Assembly: GCA_027485995.1 (NCBI GenBank)
Contig: JAIXPW010000060.1
Location: 1 to 42,781 of the forward strand
Direction: 5' to 3'
DNA length: 42,781 bases
Source of the DNA: Verrucomicrobiaceae bacterium
Lineage (GTDB): Bacteria > Verrucomicrobiota > Verrucomicrobiia > Verrucomicrobiales > Akkermansiaceae
In this document: positions 1 through 7,306 of the stretch, piece by piece
Layout of the letters: every line of letters starts with the position of its first letter
Numbering within the stretch: position 1 is the first letter of the stretch
Position numbers and translations under genes: made by a program
Notes under the pieces: model-generated
Seen by the model: only the letters and a program-made list of their open reading frames with translations
Told to the model about the DNA's origin: nothing
Databases searched by the model: none

Positions 1-2
1 CG

Positions 3-293
3 AAGGCGTTCTGGAGGACGGAAGTACAACGGGAGGACCGCAAGCGCGAAGCCTGGCAGCTCGATCAGTGGTCGGACGCCATCCAGTGGTATTTGGCGTG
101 GTTGAGTGCCTGTGAGGAAGCCGGAGCGGATCACCGGAGCCTCGCAGAGCGGCTGCGGGCGGCTGTCTTTTCGGCTGGATCTCGGCGAGGCCTGGCACTG
201 CGCACGAAGCAGTGCTACGGGGCGTGGGCCGCGAGATATGCGATGTTCGCCAAGGATGAGCGTGCGGTTATGGAGGTGGAGACGGCTGGGTGA
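3..293 (+). pseudogene. Tyrosine recombinase / integron-integrase-like N-terminal fragment, truncated
   Basis: The frame is open from base 3 of the window to a TGA at 291-293 and gives about 96 residues. Its start lies outside the window. The residues resemble the N-terminal SAM-like, core-binding region of verrucomicrobial integron-type tyrosine recombinases: a Trp/Arg-rich stretch (WQLDQWSDAIQWYLAWL), then an R-x-x-LALRTKQCY-x-x-W helix followed by an aromatic MFA segment. The catalytic domain with R-H-R-Y that should follow is absent. The stop lies 9 bases before the left inverted repeat of the four-helix-bundle element at 303-755, so the gene looks cut by that insertion or by a rearrangement. 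I could not find the rest of the recombinase on the other side. Family assignment is by pattern only. Another phage-type integrase is possible. Confidence 0.5.
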
Positions 294-302
294 AGAAGAT
301 TG

Positions 303-755
303 ATTGACGATTGATGAATGACGATTGTTGATTTTTGATTTGGACCCGGAGGAAGATGAGACCGCAAGAACTGGAAGATAGATTGATCGATTTCGCAGTG
401 GCGATGATCGGATTGGTGGAATCTCTGCCGAACACCAATGCGGGATGCCACATTTCGGCGCAGTTGCTCAGAACCGCGACATCGCCCGCTCCGAACCATG
501 GAGAAGCGCGGAGCGCGGAGTCGAGGCGAGACTTTGTTCATAAGATGAAGATCTCACTCAAGGAACTTCGTGAGACGATGATTTGGCTGAAGATCGCTTC
601 CCGAAAGAAGCTGGTAAACTACTCAATTGTTTCCACTTCTATCTCGCAATGCGATGAGCTGATTGCCATCTTTGTGAGCAGTACAAGAACAGCAGATGGC
701 GACGCCTAATCTCTTCCATTCAAAAATCAAAAATCATCAGTCATCAATCGTCAAT
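303..755 (+). mobile_element. IVS-like element: four-helix-bundle gene between imperfect inverted repeats
   Basis: The left arm 303-341 and the right arm 724-755 are inverted copies. The outer 15 bases ATTGACGATTGATGA match exactly, then TGA, then TGATTTTTGATTT matches exactly. The left arm carries six extra bases in the middle. The arms enclose the only gene, at 356-709. This architecture (terminal stem plus a four-helix-bundle protein) is the one known from intervening sequences in bacterial 23S rRNA. Here it sits next to a broken recombinase gene instead of in an rRNA. No transposase is encoded, so any movement would depend on other functions. The mobility is inferred. The repeats and the gene are seen directly. 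Confidence 0.6.
356..709 (+). CDS. Four-helix-bundle protein (23S rRNA IVS-protein/Avd-like superfamily)
   Basis: The product has 117 residues, the usual size for this family. The ATG at 356 is preceded by GGAGG at 348-352. A TTG at 335 would add seven residues but lies inside the inverted repeat, so ATG is preferred. The core pattern of the PVC-type subfamily is present: LEDRLIDFAV in helix 1, then HISAQLLRTATSPAPN, then EARSAESRRDFVHKMKISLKELRET spread over helices 2-3, and a final helix ending in SSTRT. The family forms pentameric four-helix bundles. Members are encoded in rRNA intervening sequences, and relatives act as accessory proteins of diversity-generating retroelements. No reverse transcriptase or variable repeat occurs here, so no function beyond membership can be claimed. 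Confidence 0.8.
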   Translation: MRPQELEDRLIDFAVAMIGLVESLPNTNAGCHISAQLLRTATSPAPNHGEARSAESRRDFVHKMKISLKELRETMIWLKIASRKKLVNYSIVSTSISQCDELIAIFVSSTRTADGDA

Positions 756-873
756 GACTCTTCCTCCTGCTGGAAAAGGCTTGGGAGACTTGGCGAAAGG
801 ACCGGGAGATGGGATTGGCAGGCGGTCGCCGAGGCGAAGAAGGAATCGCACTCGCTCTTAACTCTTCTCACCG

Positions 874-929
874 ACCCCTGACCCCTGGTCCCTGGTCCCT
901 GGAGCCTGGAGCCTGGAGCCTGGAGCCTG
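874..929. repeat. Heptamer tandem repeat, eight units ending CCTG
   Basis: Eight consecutive 7-base units are seen: ACCCCTG twice, GTCCCTG twice, GAGCCTG four times. The array is noncoding as far as I can tell. Units change in blocks, which suggests local duplication after mutation. It lies between the four-helix element and a start-less reading frame. Confidence 0.85.
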
Positions 930-1163
930 GCCACCGGCCGCTCTCTTCGAGTAGGAACTAACAGAAGCAATGGCGATGATCTCCGAATTCAGCTGAAGAG
1001 TGATTCCGACGCGATTCCGGATTTCCTGACCTTCGTGAGGTTTCTTGAATCCCGGGGGTTGGAATTCAGAACCCAGGTTCATGGGCGCATGCAGGCGCTG
1101 ACGATGTCAGGGACGTTGAAGGGATACGAGCCCCACCTCTTTCGCCTGCGGCGCTCAAAGTGA
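882..1163 (+). other. Start-less open frame, possible gene relic, in the 445-base gap 756-1200
   Basis: The stretch 756-1200 has no gene I can support. One plus frame stays open from 882 to a TGA at 1161-1163. Its first part is only the heptamer repeat. The last roughly 60 residues look protein-like (DAIPDFLTFVRFLESRGLEF, later HLFRLRRSK). There is no ATG, GTG or TTG at a sensible place, only internal Met codons near the end. The ending is faintly like small RelE/HigB-type toxins, but no conserved residue confirms it. It may be the 3' remnant of a gene lost when the region was rearranged. Confidence 0.2.
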
Positions 1164-1200
1164 GCTTGCCCGGCAGGCTGGAACATGACCTGCTGGACTC

Positions 1201-1947
1201 ATGGGAAAGCCCAATTACATTCCGAAGACTTGGGAGCTGCCGGAGGCCATCAGCAAGCGGCTTGGTGAGAAAGTGGGGAAGCAGCGTCTGATGAAGGAGG
1301 ACGGGCACCTGCTGCTCTTGCTTCATCAGGTTCCAAAGATTGAGGACAATGAAGTCCGCACGGCAGTCGTGTTCTGGCGCAATCCTGCGGGCGATTGGAA
1401 AGGCTCTCCTCTCGGTGGCGGGCTCAATGGCCTGGAAGCCCATCTCGCTTCTTACCAGTCCGCCATCCACGCCCTGGACGACGCGGTGGAATCCGCCCAA
1501 ACCGCGCGCGAGTACTTCGATGTGATGCGTCTGGTTCACCCCTTGCAACGCTCGACGAGAAACCTGCTTGAAGTCATCCAGGCGACCCGTGAGGCACTTC
1601 CGGGAGAGCCAAGAATCATCAACGTGCGCGACCAGGCAGCGGACGCCGAGCGCGCCATTGAACTGGTCGCGGCCGATGCCAAATCCGGGATGGACTTCAC
1701 CATCGCTGAAGCAGCCACCCTTCAAGCGGCCTCAGCGGAGGTCGCGAATCAGGAAGCCCGCCGTCTCAACCGGCTTGCGGCCTTTTTCTTTCCCCTGGCC
1801 ACTTTGGTCTCGCTTTTCGGAATGAATCCCCCGGAAAGCGCCTGTCGCGAACCCGGTTTCTGGATCGTACTGGCGGCGGGCCTGGTTCTCGGCCTGGTGG
1901 TGTTCTCGGTGGTGTCCATCAGGAACCGTCCCGGTAATCAGGGATAA
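1201..1947 (+). CDS. CorA-like divalent-cation transporter family membrane protein
   Basis: The product has 248 residues. About 190 soluble, largely helical residues are followed by two membrane segments (about 191-206 and 220-240). The first membrane segment ends in the family signature G-M-N at 207-209, followed by PPES. GMN forms the selectivity filter of CorA-type Mg2+/Co2+ channels, which are pentamers with both termini in the cytoplasm. The protein is shorter than typical CorA (about 316 residues) and the segment after GMN is short. Residues 140-190 match the long helix that leads into the pore. ATG at 1201 is the first start after an in-frame TGA at 1186. The transported ion is not certain, and zinc-transport relatives share the motif. 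It stands alone, with the next gene convergent. Confidence 0.7.
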   Translation: MGKPNYIPKTWELPEAISKRLGEKVGKQRLMKEDGHLLLLLHQVPKIEDNEVRTAVVFWRNPAGDWKGSPLGGGLNGLEAHLASYQSAIHALDDAVESAQTAREYFDVMRLVHPLQRSTRNLLEVIQATREALPGEPRIINVRDQAADAERAIELVAADAKSGMDFTIAEAATLQAASAEVANQEARRLNRLAAFFFPLATLVSLFGMNPPESACREPGFWIVLAAGLVLGLVVFSVVSIRNRPGNQG

Positions 1948-1965
1948 GCCTAAATCCTGAAATTC

Positions 1966-2098
1966 AAACCACGAGATTCAGGCAGTTCCGAGAGACTTCA
2001 GACTCATTCATCAGATGAGTGCGAGGAAGGCGACAATTGCCTCTGCTTTCGTGCTTTTCGTGACTTTCGTGGTTTCCCATCTTCCTGTAAAAGATAAG
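1966..2098. repeat. Dispersed intergenic repeat, copy 1
   Basis: The core 1966-2075 is 110 bases, bounded by AAACCACGA and its exact inverse TCGTGGTTT. An inner inverted pair (ACTCAT / ATGAGT) lies in the middle. A tail to about 2098 is also shared with copy 2 at 35536-35669. Aligned by hand without gaps, about 89 of 110 core positions agree. It is noncoding and lies between the convergent ends of the CorA-like gene and the beta-strand-repeat gene. Confidence 0.8.
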
Positions 2099-2130
2099 TC
2101 CCGCTCCGGATGGAGACCAGAGCGGGACTT
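2096..2130 (-). terminator. Rho-independent terminator of the beta-strand-repeat gene
   Basis: A perfect 11-base inverted repeat is present, AAGTCCCGCTC at 2096-2106 and GAGCGGGACTT at 2120-2130, with a 13-base loop. Read on the minus strand it is followed by ATCTTTTAC, a short T-rich tail. It lies 26 bases past the stop of the minus-strand gene. Confidence 0.75.
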
Positions 2131-2155
2131 GAAGGCGATTTGATGGGGCAATGGA

Positions 2156-5100
2156 TCAGTCGATCGTCACCCGGAGGCGGGCGAACTTCGCCGGGTCCTC
2201 GGGAGCGCGGGGCAGGGTGAGGGTCACCGTGTCCGTGCCGTCCAGATTGTCCGTCACCGTCACCCCGCCGGAGGAGGTGGCGGTGGTGTCGCCGACGTCA
2301 TAGACGACGGGCCAATCGATCAGCGTGGTGCTGACCTGGATGGCGACCGAGGTGCCTGCGACCTTGGAATCCTGATCACGCTTGAATGAGACCACGAAGT
2401 TGCTTCCCGGGGTGGTGGCGACGGGGAGCTTGCCGACATCGGAGCCGGTTGCTGGATTTCCTCCCACGACCCACTCGATCGCGTTTGAAACGCCATCCTT
2501 ATCCGGATCGTCGCCCGCATCCTGATCGCCGAGGGCCAGGCCGAAACCGCCAATCCAGGCGTTGTAGCCCGGGCCTGTCACCTGGACGATTCCAAAGCCG
2601 GCGAAGTGAACATCATCGATGAAGGTGGCGCCCGATCCGGTCGGTCCGTAGGTGCCGACGGCCTGGGGCACTCCGCCGATGTCGAGGGACTCAACCAGTT
2701 CCGTATTCAGCACGTAAACGACGCCGGTATTGTTGATCGCCAGCTTGCCGCTGTCCTTCAAGGAATCTCCGTCCACCTCGAGGATGCCCGAATTGACGAT
2801 GGTGTCGCCGAGATAGGTGTTGGTGCCAGCCAGCACCAGGGTTCCGGAGCCGTTCTGGACGACGGAGCCTGTGCCACTGATGGCAGCGGAAACCGTGTAG
2901 GTGTCGCTGCGGTTGAAGGCGAGCGTGGCATTGTTGGTGACGGTTCCAGATCCGAGGTTGCCGGTGGTGGCGCCGGTCCCGATTTGCAGGGTACCTCCGG
3001 AGACGACGGTATCGGTGTAGGTGACAGCGCTTGTGATCACCATGGTGCCGGCCCCCGCCTTGGTCATCAGGGTGCTCGTGGTTCCGAAGGAGCCGTTGAA
3101 GATCAGGTCCTGCGCGGCGGCCCCCTCGTCAACTGTGAACAGGAGGTCCTTGTTCACCTTCCTGACAATCACGTCTCTGCCGATGACGGATGAGTTTGCC
3201 GATGGGAAGGTATGAAGGTTGAAGTTGTAGTCGGTGCGAATTTCCGGATTTCCACCACCTGAGATGATCGAGGAGCCGGTCAGATTGATGGCGTCCAGAT
3301 ACTGTTCCTGCCCGATCGAGAAGGCTGCATCGTTGAGGTTCAGCACCGGAGAGGTGGTGAAGGCCCCGCCGAGGGCATGATAGGAAAACGGCGGGATGAT
3401 CAACTGAGCTCCTGAATTGACGGTGATCGAGGGGATGCCGATATAGGAGTTGAATGCTCCGCCGGCCATGATGAGGTTGCCGCCATCGACCACCACACTG
3501 GTCGCACCGAATGCTCCGCCTCCATATCCCTGAACGCGCAGGGTGCCGGCTCCGGTCTTGGTGAGGACACCACCGCCGTTGAAGGCGGTGGTCAGGGTGA
3601 GGGTGGCTCCGAAATCGGTGTCGATGGTGGCGGCTCCGCCGGTGAGCTGAAGCCCGCGTGAATGGCTGTAGGAGGAGGTGGCCTGGAGGGTGGCTCCTGC
3701 CCCGAGTTTCACGGTGGTGTTTCCTGCGCCCAGGCTGGTCGCGGTGCTGGTGATGACCCGACCGCCCTGGATGTCAACAAGGCCGGTGAAGTTGTTGGCC
3801 CCCGAGAGGTCGAGGGAAGCGGTTCCGGACTTGGTGAGAGACGCAGAACCTCCAATCGACGCGCCGCTGAAGGCATAGTCGGTGACGCTGTTGTCTACCG
3901 TGATGGCTGCGGGTTTGATGTCGCCGGTGAGGGTGATGTTTCCGACTGAAGAAGTGTCGTCAAAAATGATGACATCCGAATCATAGAACTTGCTGCTTGT
4001 CGTGGCGGGGAGTGCGCTGACGAGCTTCCAGTTTGAGGTGGAGTTGACGTCCCAGGTACTGCTGTCACTGCCGGTCCAGATCAACGAATCCGCTCCGGTC
4101 ACCTTGAGGATGACCTGGCTGTTCACGGTATCATCAATGAGCGAGGCGCTGTAGTGCGGGTTGGGAAGAGTTGCCGGAGAGAGTCCGGCAAAGCCCAGTC
4201 CGTCGAGGCTGGCATACTTCAGGACCACGAACTCATCGTCGACGTTGAGCTGCTGCGAGGGGACGATTTCAATGGTGGAGGCGCTTACGACGTTCACAGA
4301 CAGCGCATCTAGCTGATCGAAGGGGGTGCCGACCCGAAGGGCGAGATTGCCGCCATTGAGTTCGATGTCACCCACCACACTCAGTCCGGCTGTGCTCACG
4401 GTGCCCGCGCCAAGCGAGCCACCGGCGTTCACGACCATTTTCGACGAGGTGAGCGAAGGCCCTGGAAGGAACTTCCCTCCGTCGATGACCGTGTCTCCGG
4501 TGTAGGAAATGGAGCCGGCGACACCGAGTGTGCCGGCGCCGACCTTGATGATGCCGGTGGGGGCGGTTTCGGTGATGCCGCCGGAAAGTGAGATGTTACG
4601 GGCCGTGGTGCCGTTGGCCGAGTCGAGGGTGTCCACCGTGAGCGGGCCGGTTCCGGTGAGGGTGATGGACTTGGAGGAGGTCCAGTTTCCGAAGGCCCCG
4701 AGGGTGGCGTTGCCGATCCTGATCGACTTGCTCGCCTGGTTGTTGATGCCTCCGGTTCCGAGGTTCAGACGACCCCCGGAGAGATCATAGACGGCGGAGT
4801 TTCCACGACCGTTGTTGAGGTTGATGCCCAGAAGGTTGGCGGTTCCTCCCGACTGGTTGAACTGCACGTTGCTGCGGTCCCAGCCCATGCTGAGGCGGGC
4901 GGACAGTGAATTCAGCGTGCCTCCGGACAGGCCGTAAACGCAGGTCGAGCCGTAGCCCCAGTGGCCGAGGAGGAACGAGGCGCTGGTGGTGTTGGTGTCG
5001 TTGGTGCCCACGACGTTCAGCGTGCCGCCGCTTTGGCTGACGGTACTATCGGTGTAGTACCAATCGCAGAGAATCAGTTGGTTGGTGGTGATGTTGGAAC

Positions 5101-5707
5101 CTGATGTGATGTCCAGGTTCTCGCCGTCGCCGGTGCCATTCCATCCGAAGGACAGCTTGCTCAGCCCGCCGAGGCTCCCTCCCACCGAGACATTGCCGGC
5201 GTTGATCCTGAGTTCTCCGCTGAAGGTGTTGGCCCCTGTCAAGGTGAGGGTGCCGGTGCCCTGCTTGTTGATGCCCTGGCCAGAGCCGGTGATCGCGGAG
5301 CTGACCGTCACCGCGCTCGAGATAAAGAAGGGCGTTTCCGAGTTGTTCAGCACGAGGGATCCGGTTCCTGAAATCGTCGGGCTGCCTTCCTGGACGGTGA
5401 GTCCACCGATGGTGTTCGCGCTGGAAAGGTTCAGGGTGAAGGAACCGGTCGCATCGCTGCCAGCGGAGAGAACGGCGGTGTCGCCGCTGATCCAGCTGGC
5501 CGTGGCGGCATCTCCTGCCTCAGCGGTGGACCAGTTGGCATCCTCCCAGTTTCCGCCGGGGGTGGCTCCTCCGGACCCCGGGTTGGTGCCATCAATGTCC
5601 CAATAGGCGGAGGCGGCCTGGGAGTTCGATGCGGTGGCAAAGCTCACCACGATGGCGGTGGCAGCGCTCAACTGGCGGACAAACGGATTGAATCGACGGG
5701 ATTTCAT
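2156..5707 (-). CDS. Secreted autotransporter-associated beta-strand-repeat protein
   Basis: The product has 1183 residues. A signal peptide covers about residues 1-31 (charged start, AATAIVVSFATA, cleavage near QAASA). The body is Gly/Ser/Thr-rich with about six copies of the beta-strand repeat pattern G-x-G-T-L-x-L-x-G-x-N-x-[FY]-x-G-x-x-x-[IV]-x-x-G. One clear copy begins GTGTLTLTGANTFSG and another GSGTLVLAGTNTYLG. These build a parallel beta-helix in large surface or exported proteins. No autotransporter barrel follows. Instead there is a calcium-type motif (GDQDAGDDPDKDG) and a roughly 90-residue C-terminal module ending FARLRVTID. A similar ending is present in the polysaccharide lyase at 24935-28021, which suggests a shared export or anchoring tail. 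It is divergent from the XylR/AraC-type regulator, which may control it. The exact role (adhesin, matrix, glycan binding) is unknown. Confidence 0.8.
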   Translation of the reverse strand: MKSRRFNPFVRQLSAATAIVVSFATASNSQAASAYWDIDGTNPGSGGATPGGNWEDANWSTAEAGDAATASWISGDTAVLSAGSDATGSFTLNLSSANTIGGLTVQEGSPTISGTGSLVLNNSETPFFISSAVTVSSAITGSGQGINKQGTGTLTLTGANTFSGELRINAGNVSVGGSLGGLSKLSFGWNGTGDGENLDITSGSNITTNQLILCDWYYTDSTVSQSGGTLNVVGTNDTNTTSASFLLGHWGYGSTCVYGLSGGTLNSLSARLSMGWDRSNVQFNQSGGTANLLGINLNNGRGNSAVYDLSGGRLNLGTGGINNQASKSIRIGNATLGAFGNWTSSKSITLTGTGPLTVDTLDSANGTTARNISLSGGITETAPTGIIKVGAGTLGVAGSISYTGDTVIDGGKFLPGPSLTSSKMVVNAGGSLGAGTVSTAGLSVVGDIELNGGNLALRVGTPFDQLDALSVNVVSASTIEIVPSQQLNVDDEFVVLKYASLDGLGFAGLSPATLPNPHYSASLIDDTVNSQVILKVTGADSLIWTGSDSSTWDVNSTSNWKLVSALPATTSSKFYDSDVIIFDDTSSVGNITLTGDIKPAAITVDNSVTDYAFSGASIGGSASLTKSGTASLDLSGANNFTGLVDIQGGRVITSTATSLGAGNTTVKLGAGATLQATSSYSHSRGLQLTGGAATIDTDFGATLTLTTAFNGGGVLTKTGAGTLRVQGYGGGAFGATSVVVDGGNLIMAGGAFNSYIGIPSITVNSGAQLIIPPFSYHALGGAFTTSPVLNLNDAAFSIGQEQYLDAINLTGSSIISGGGNPEIRTDYNFNLHTFPSANSSVIGRDVIVRKVNKDLLFTVDEGAAAQDLIFNGSFGTTSTLMTKAGAGTMVITSAVTYTDTVVSGGTLQIGTGATTGNLGSGTVTNNATLAFNRSDTYTVSAAISGTGSVVQNGSGTLVLAGTNTYLGDTIVNSGILEVDGDSLKDSGKLAINNTGVVYVLNTELVESLDIGGVPQAVGTYGPTGSGATFIDDVHFAGFGIVQVTGPGYNAWIGGFGLALGDQDAGDDPDKDGVSNAIEWVVGGNPATGSDVGKLPVATTPGSNFVVSFKRDQDSKVAGTSVAIQVSTTLIDWPVVYDVGDTTATSSGGVTVTDNLDGTDTVTLTLPRAPEDPAKFARLRVTID

Positions 5708-5979
5708 GATTTCTGGACTATTGGGGTTTCAGATACAACGAACGAACTGAGAGTGGCACACGTGGAAGCAATTGGAGGGCCAAGAAGCAAAGGTTGCTAT
5801 GCAATGTGCATGAATCCCACTTCCGGGGGATGGCAGTTTTCCAAAGCCGAACTCACCAAGCATCCAGACCAAAGGATCGATGGCAGCGCGGGAGTGGTTC
5901 GATGCGGATTCATGGGAAACTTGCCTTTGCTCTGAAGCAGGCGGTATCGAGGAATGCAGAACTCGACCATAGGGAGCAT

Positions 5980-6000
5980 GACTGAATCCGGATTTCAGTC
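5980..6000. promoter_or_regulatory. Near-perfect palindrome in the 349-base divergent region 5708-6056
   Basis: GACTGAATCC at 5980-5989 is followed directly by GGATTTCAGTC at 5990-6000. The arms are inverse copies apart from one extra T. It lies 56 bases before the regulator start and could be an operator for that regulator. Further on, TATACA at 6023-6028 could be a -10 element, but I see no good -35. The rest of the 349 bases shows no convincing gene. Several short frames cross it without a ribosome-binding site. Confidence 0.4.
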
Positions 6001-6056
6001 TATGGCCCGCGAGGGAATTCACTATACATTTTGTGTACGGGCGCTAGGGGACAGGG

Positions 6057-7250
6057 ATGCTAGCTTCTAAAAAGGTCGCGTTTGTCTGTGCACAGTCGAA
6101 CGCCTACGTCCATCGACTGTATCGGGGGGCGCTCTCCCATGCCGATGGCCGGAACCGCTCGATTCTCCGTGAATTTCAGATCCCCCGGGATTTCGAAGCC
6201 TCGCCGGGAGCGGGTGGGTCGATTGGCAGGCTTCGTGACTGGGAGCCCGACGGGATGCTGGTGTTTCTGGAGAACGAGGAGCTTGAACGCTTGCTGAAGG
6301 CACTTCCCTTGCGCGGTCCGGTGGTGGCGATGTGTGCGGTGAGGGATCAGCCGGGCCTGGCGGTGGTGGCAGGGACGTTCGCCTCCATGGTGACCACCGT
6401 TCTCCAGCATTTCCGGCAACTCGGACTCCGCACGCTTTGCATGCTCCTGGTGGAGAGTGAGGCCAGTCTCGAAATCCCGCTGAGCCGGGTGTTCCTCGAT
6501 CTGGCGAGACCCGGTGATCCTGAACAGGCAACCCTGTTGGAAGTGGTGGATCCTGCCCTGCTGGATGACCCGGAGTCCTCGGTGCTGCCCGTGCCTCCGC
6601 GATTGGCGAAGTGGCTTCGAGCTCTGCCAAAGCCCTGTGGGGTGTTCTGTCCGGAGACTGGAGGGGGAGGCTACCTGATCCGGGTGTGCCGGGCTCTCGG
6701 GATTCAGGTTCCTGAAGAGGTGTCGGTGATCGGAGCGGACGATGCCGACCTGAGCCTGGCCAGTCATCCTTCCCTCACGAGCGTGATGCCGGTGGGGGAG
6801 TCCATTGGCTTCGAAGCCATGAAGGTCCTCGGTGACATGATGGCGGGAAAGCCCGCTCCGTCGGAAAGGATCCGCCTTGATGCGATGGATCTTCACGTCA
6901 GGCAGTCCACCGGCAGGTTGAAAGCCCAGGTCTGCGACATCGCCGCGGCGATTGACTACATTCATCAGCACGCCTGCGCAGGTCTCAGTGTGGCGCACCT
7001 GCTGAAGGCCACCCAGCAGGTTTCGAGCAAGACTTTCCACACCCATTTCAAGGAGGCGACCGGTCAGACTCCCGGAGAAGCCATTCTTTCGAGGCAGTTG
7101 GAGGAGGCCCAGCGGATGCTCGCGCAAACCGAGCTGTCCGTCACGCTGGTGGCGGAGCAAAGTGGGTTTGGCAGCAGCAGCGATTTTTCGAGACGGTTCC
7201 GCCTGTTGACCGGCAAGTCACCCAGCGACTATCGGCGTGAGGCGCGGTGA
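6057..7250 (+). CDS. XylR-like transcriptional regulator (sugar-binding domain plus AraC-type HTH)
   Basis: The product has 397 residues. Residues 1-280 resemble the periplasmic-binding-protein/LacI-type sensor: the start KKVAFVCAQSNAYVHRLYRG, the segment EEVSVIGADDADLSLASHPS and then a SVMPVGESIGFEAMKVL stretch typical of this class. Residues about 290-395 form an AraC-type double helix-turn-helix: IDYIHQHACAGLSVAHLL, then LVAEQSGFGSSSDFSRRFR and SPSDYRR. This order (sensor first, AraC DNA-binding domain last, no N-terminal LacI HTH) is that of XylR of E. coli and many planctomycete and verrucomicrobial sugar regulators. The start is supported by AGGGG at 6046-6050. The ligand is unknown. 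Its position between the beta-strand-repeat gene and the hydrolase run suggests control of the glycan locus. It ends convergently with the SASA esterase gene. Confidence 0.85.
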   Translation: MLASKKVAFVCAQSNAYVHRLYRGALSHADGRNRSILREFQIPRDFEASPGAGGSIGRLRDWEPDGMLVFLENEELERLLKALPLRGPVVAMCAVRDQPGLAVVAGTFASMVTTVLQHFRQLGLRTLCMLLVESEASLEIPLSRVFLDLARPGDPEQATLLEVVDPALLDDPESSVLPVPPRLAKWLRALPKPCGVFCPETGGGGYLIRVCRALGIQVPEEVSVIGADDADLSLASHPSLTSVMPVGESIGFEAMKVLGDMMAGKPAPSERIRLDAMDLHVRQSTGRLKAQVCDIAAAIDYIHQHACAGLSVAHLLKATQQVSSKTFHTHFKEATGQTPGEAILSRQLEEAQRMLAQTELSVTLVAEQSGFGSSSDFSRRFRLLTGKSPSDYRREAR

Positions 7251-7306
7251 AGTGTTCACCTCCGGCGTGGCGATGCCGGGACCGATGGGGCCTTGGTTGG
7301 ATAGGC

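Noticed and set aside
874..929. CRISPR array
   Set aside because: Units are only 7 bases and there are no unique spacers or cas genes.
1..1200. Integron cassette array or attC sites
   Set aside because: The recombinase fragment suggested an integron, but no attC-like imperfect palindromes or cassette series are visible, only one four-helix element and short repeats.
2156..2300. PEP-CTERM sorting signal on the beta-strand-repeat protein
   Set aside because: The last residues end RLRVTID without the P-E-P motif, membrane helix and basic end that define PEP-CTERM.
2606..3193. Plus frame of 195 codons within the beta-strand-repeat gene
   Set aside because: Gly/Val/Asp-rich antisense of a repetitive gene. 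No start signal.
6060..7160. Long minus-strand frame of 366 codons
   Set aside because: It is the antisense of the regulator gene at 6057-7250, which has clear sensor and AraC domains and a ribosome-binding site.
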